Part shown: one piece after another, positions 12,105 through 12,473 of the stretch
Position numbering within the stretch: the stretch's first letter is position 1
How the letters are laid out: each line of letters opens with the position of its first letter
Assembly: GCA_026770585.1 (NCBI GenBank)
Contig: MU646470.1
Coordinates: 373,870-386,342, forward strand
Reading direction: 5' to 3'
DNA from: Baffinella frigidus
Lineage: Eukaryota > Cryptophyceae > Cryptomonadales > Baffinellaceae
Length of the DNA stretch: 12,473 bases
The notes under the pieces: model-generated
Database searches by the model: none
What the model was told of the DNA's origin: nothing
The model's input: the letters and a program-made list of their open reading frames with translations, nothing else
Program-made: the position numbers and the translations under genes

Positions 12105-12177
12105 CAGCCGAACATCGCGACGGGCTCCTGACCGATGGTGCAGCAGTGGCAGCAGCAGAAGAATGCAAATCCCAAAC
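12105..12177 (+). pseudogene. Module H: degraded exon-3 fragment with a stop in the core
   Basis: CAGCCGAACATCGCGACGGG then CTCCTGACCGATGGTGCAGC is the SWPIVQQW core with TGG changed to TGA and the preceding ATG to ACG. A short CAG run and CAAATCCCAAACCC follow. It is clearly non-functional. Confidence 0.6.
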
Positions 12178-12263
12178 CCTAGACTCTGCTACTTGGTCTC
12201 CAAACAGCTTGTAGTTGAACGCAAAAATTGGCGTTCCCAACGGGGGCTACCCCCTCCAGCAGT

Positions 12264-12291
12264 CTGGCGTGGTGGTGCCTCGCCACGCCAG
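12264..12291. repeat. Stem-loop 1 with TGCCTCG in the loop
   Basis: CTGGCGTGG-TGGTGCCTCG-CCACGCCAG, a 9-bp perfect stem. It is flanked by the direct repeat CAGCAGTCTGGCGT (about 12257 and 12289). Confidence 0.8.
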
Positions 12292-12313
12292 CAGTCTGGC
12301 GTATCGCGTGCAT

Positions 12314-12346
12314 GCCAGCCATCGCGTGCCTCGCGCGATGGCTGGC
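12314..12346. repeat. Stem-loop 2, 13-bp perfect stem with TGCCTCG loop
   Basis: GCCAGCCATCGCG-TGCCTCG-CGCGATGGCTGGC. The stem extends imperfectly outward (CGCGTGCAT...GCGTGCG). Its loop is the same heptamer found in the loop of the hairpin 50 bp upstream. Confidence 0.88.
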
Positions 12347-12473
12347 GCGTGCGGGATTCTTCCTCTCTTCTTCTTTATTACTCTCGATACAGTTCCTAGG
12401 ATTCCGCTCTGCAACACTTACGAGATCGTGACTTTATGGGTGTGTGACAAACTTCTCGCGGGAGGGGGGGGGG
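12347..12473. other. Right-edge unique sequence
   Basis: No gene, element end or repeat is recognised. A G-run closes the window. The frames crossing it (12082-12399, 12228-12431) begin in repeats and look accidental. Confidence 0.35.

Overview
The window looks like a repeat-dominated, subtelomere-like stretch of a eukaryotic nuclear genome. Four things point that way: long arrays of plant/algal-type telomeric heptamers (CCCTAAA and one-base variants) at both ends; a gene with canonical-looking GT-AG introns; an RWP-RK DNA-binding domain, a family best known from green plants and green algae but also found in other protists; and dense non-coding mobile elements. A green alga or another protist with TTTAGGG-type telomeres is the best guess. 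The species cannot be told from the sequence.

Layout. Positions 1-1500 hold telomere-type arrays studded with CAG-rich fragments (modules A-E) that match the last exon of the gene further right. Positions 1530-2971 are a nest of miniature inverted-repeat elements: two copies of element A and five or six of element B, with B inside A and B inside B. Positions 2972-4560 hold a third inverted-repeat element (R, two copies), remnants of a retroposon-like family (X), and two coding-like fossils. Positions 4561-7770 form a roughly inverted domain: a GACGCGTGTGG minisatellite, telomere-variant arrays and X1 on the left; X4 and the same minisatellite in reverse on the right; more X copies between them. 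Positions 7770-8628 are GC-rich, without a convincing gene, and carry a strong hairpin and a 44-bp direct repeat.

The only convincing gene is at 8629-11288. Exons 1 and 2 (8629-8877, 8977-9177) encode an RWP-RK domain split by a 99-bp intron. A second donor at 9178 joins in phase to a Gln/Pro-rich exon 3 (10803-11288). Intron 2 (about 1.6 kb) is packed with foldback elements and with three partial copies of the exon 3 start. Exon 3 ends directly in a telomere-type array (11286-11930), followed by two more degraded module copies (G, H) and a pair of strong hairpins.

How it fits together (inference): an RWP-RK/Q-rich gene family and telomere-type repeats appear to have been amplified together as one subtelomeric unit, gene 3' end plus telomere array. 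Non-autonomous elements then accumulated between and inside the gene copies. I see no transposase, reverse transcriptase, tRNA, rRNA or CRISPR array.
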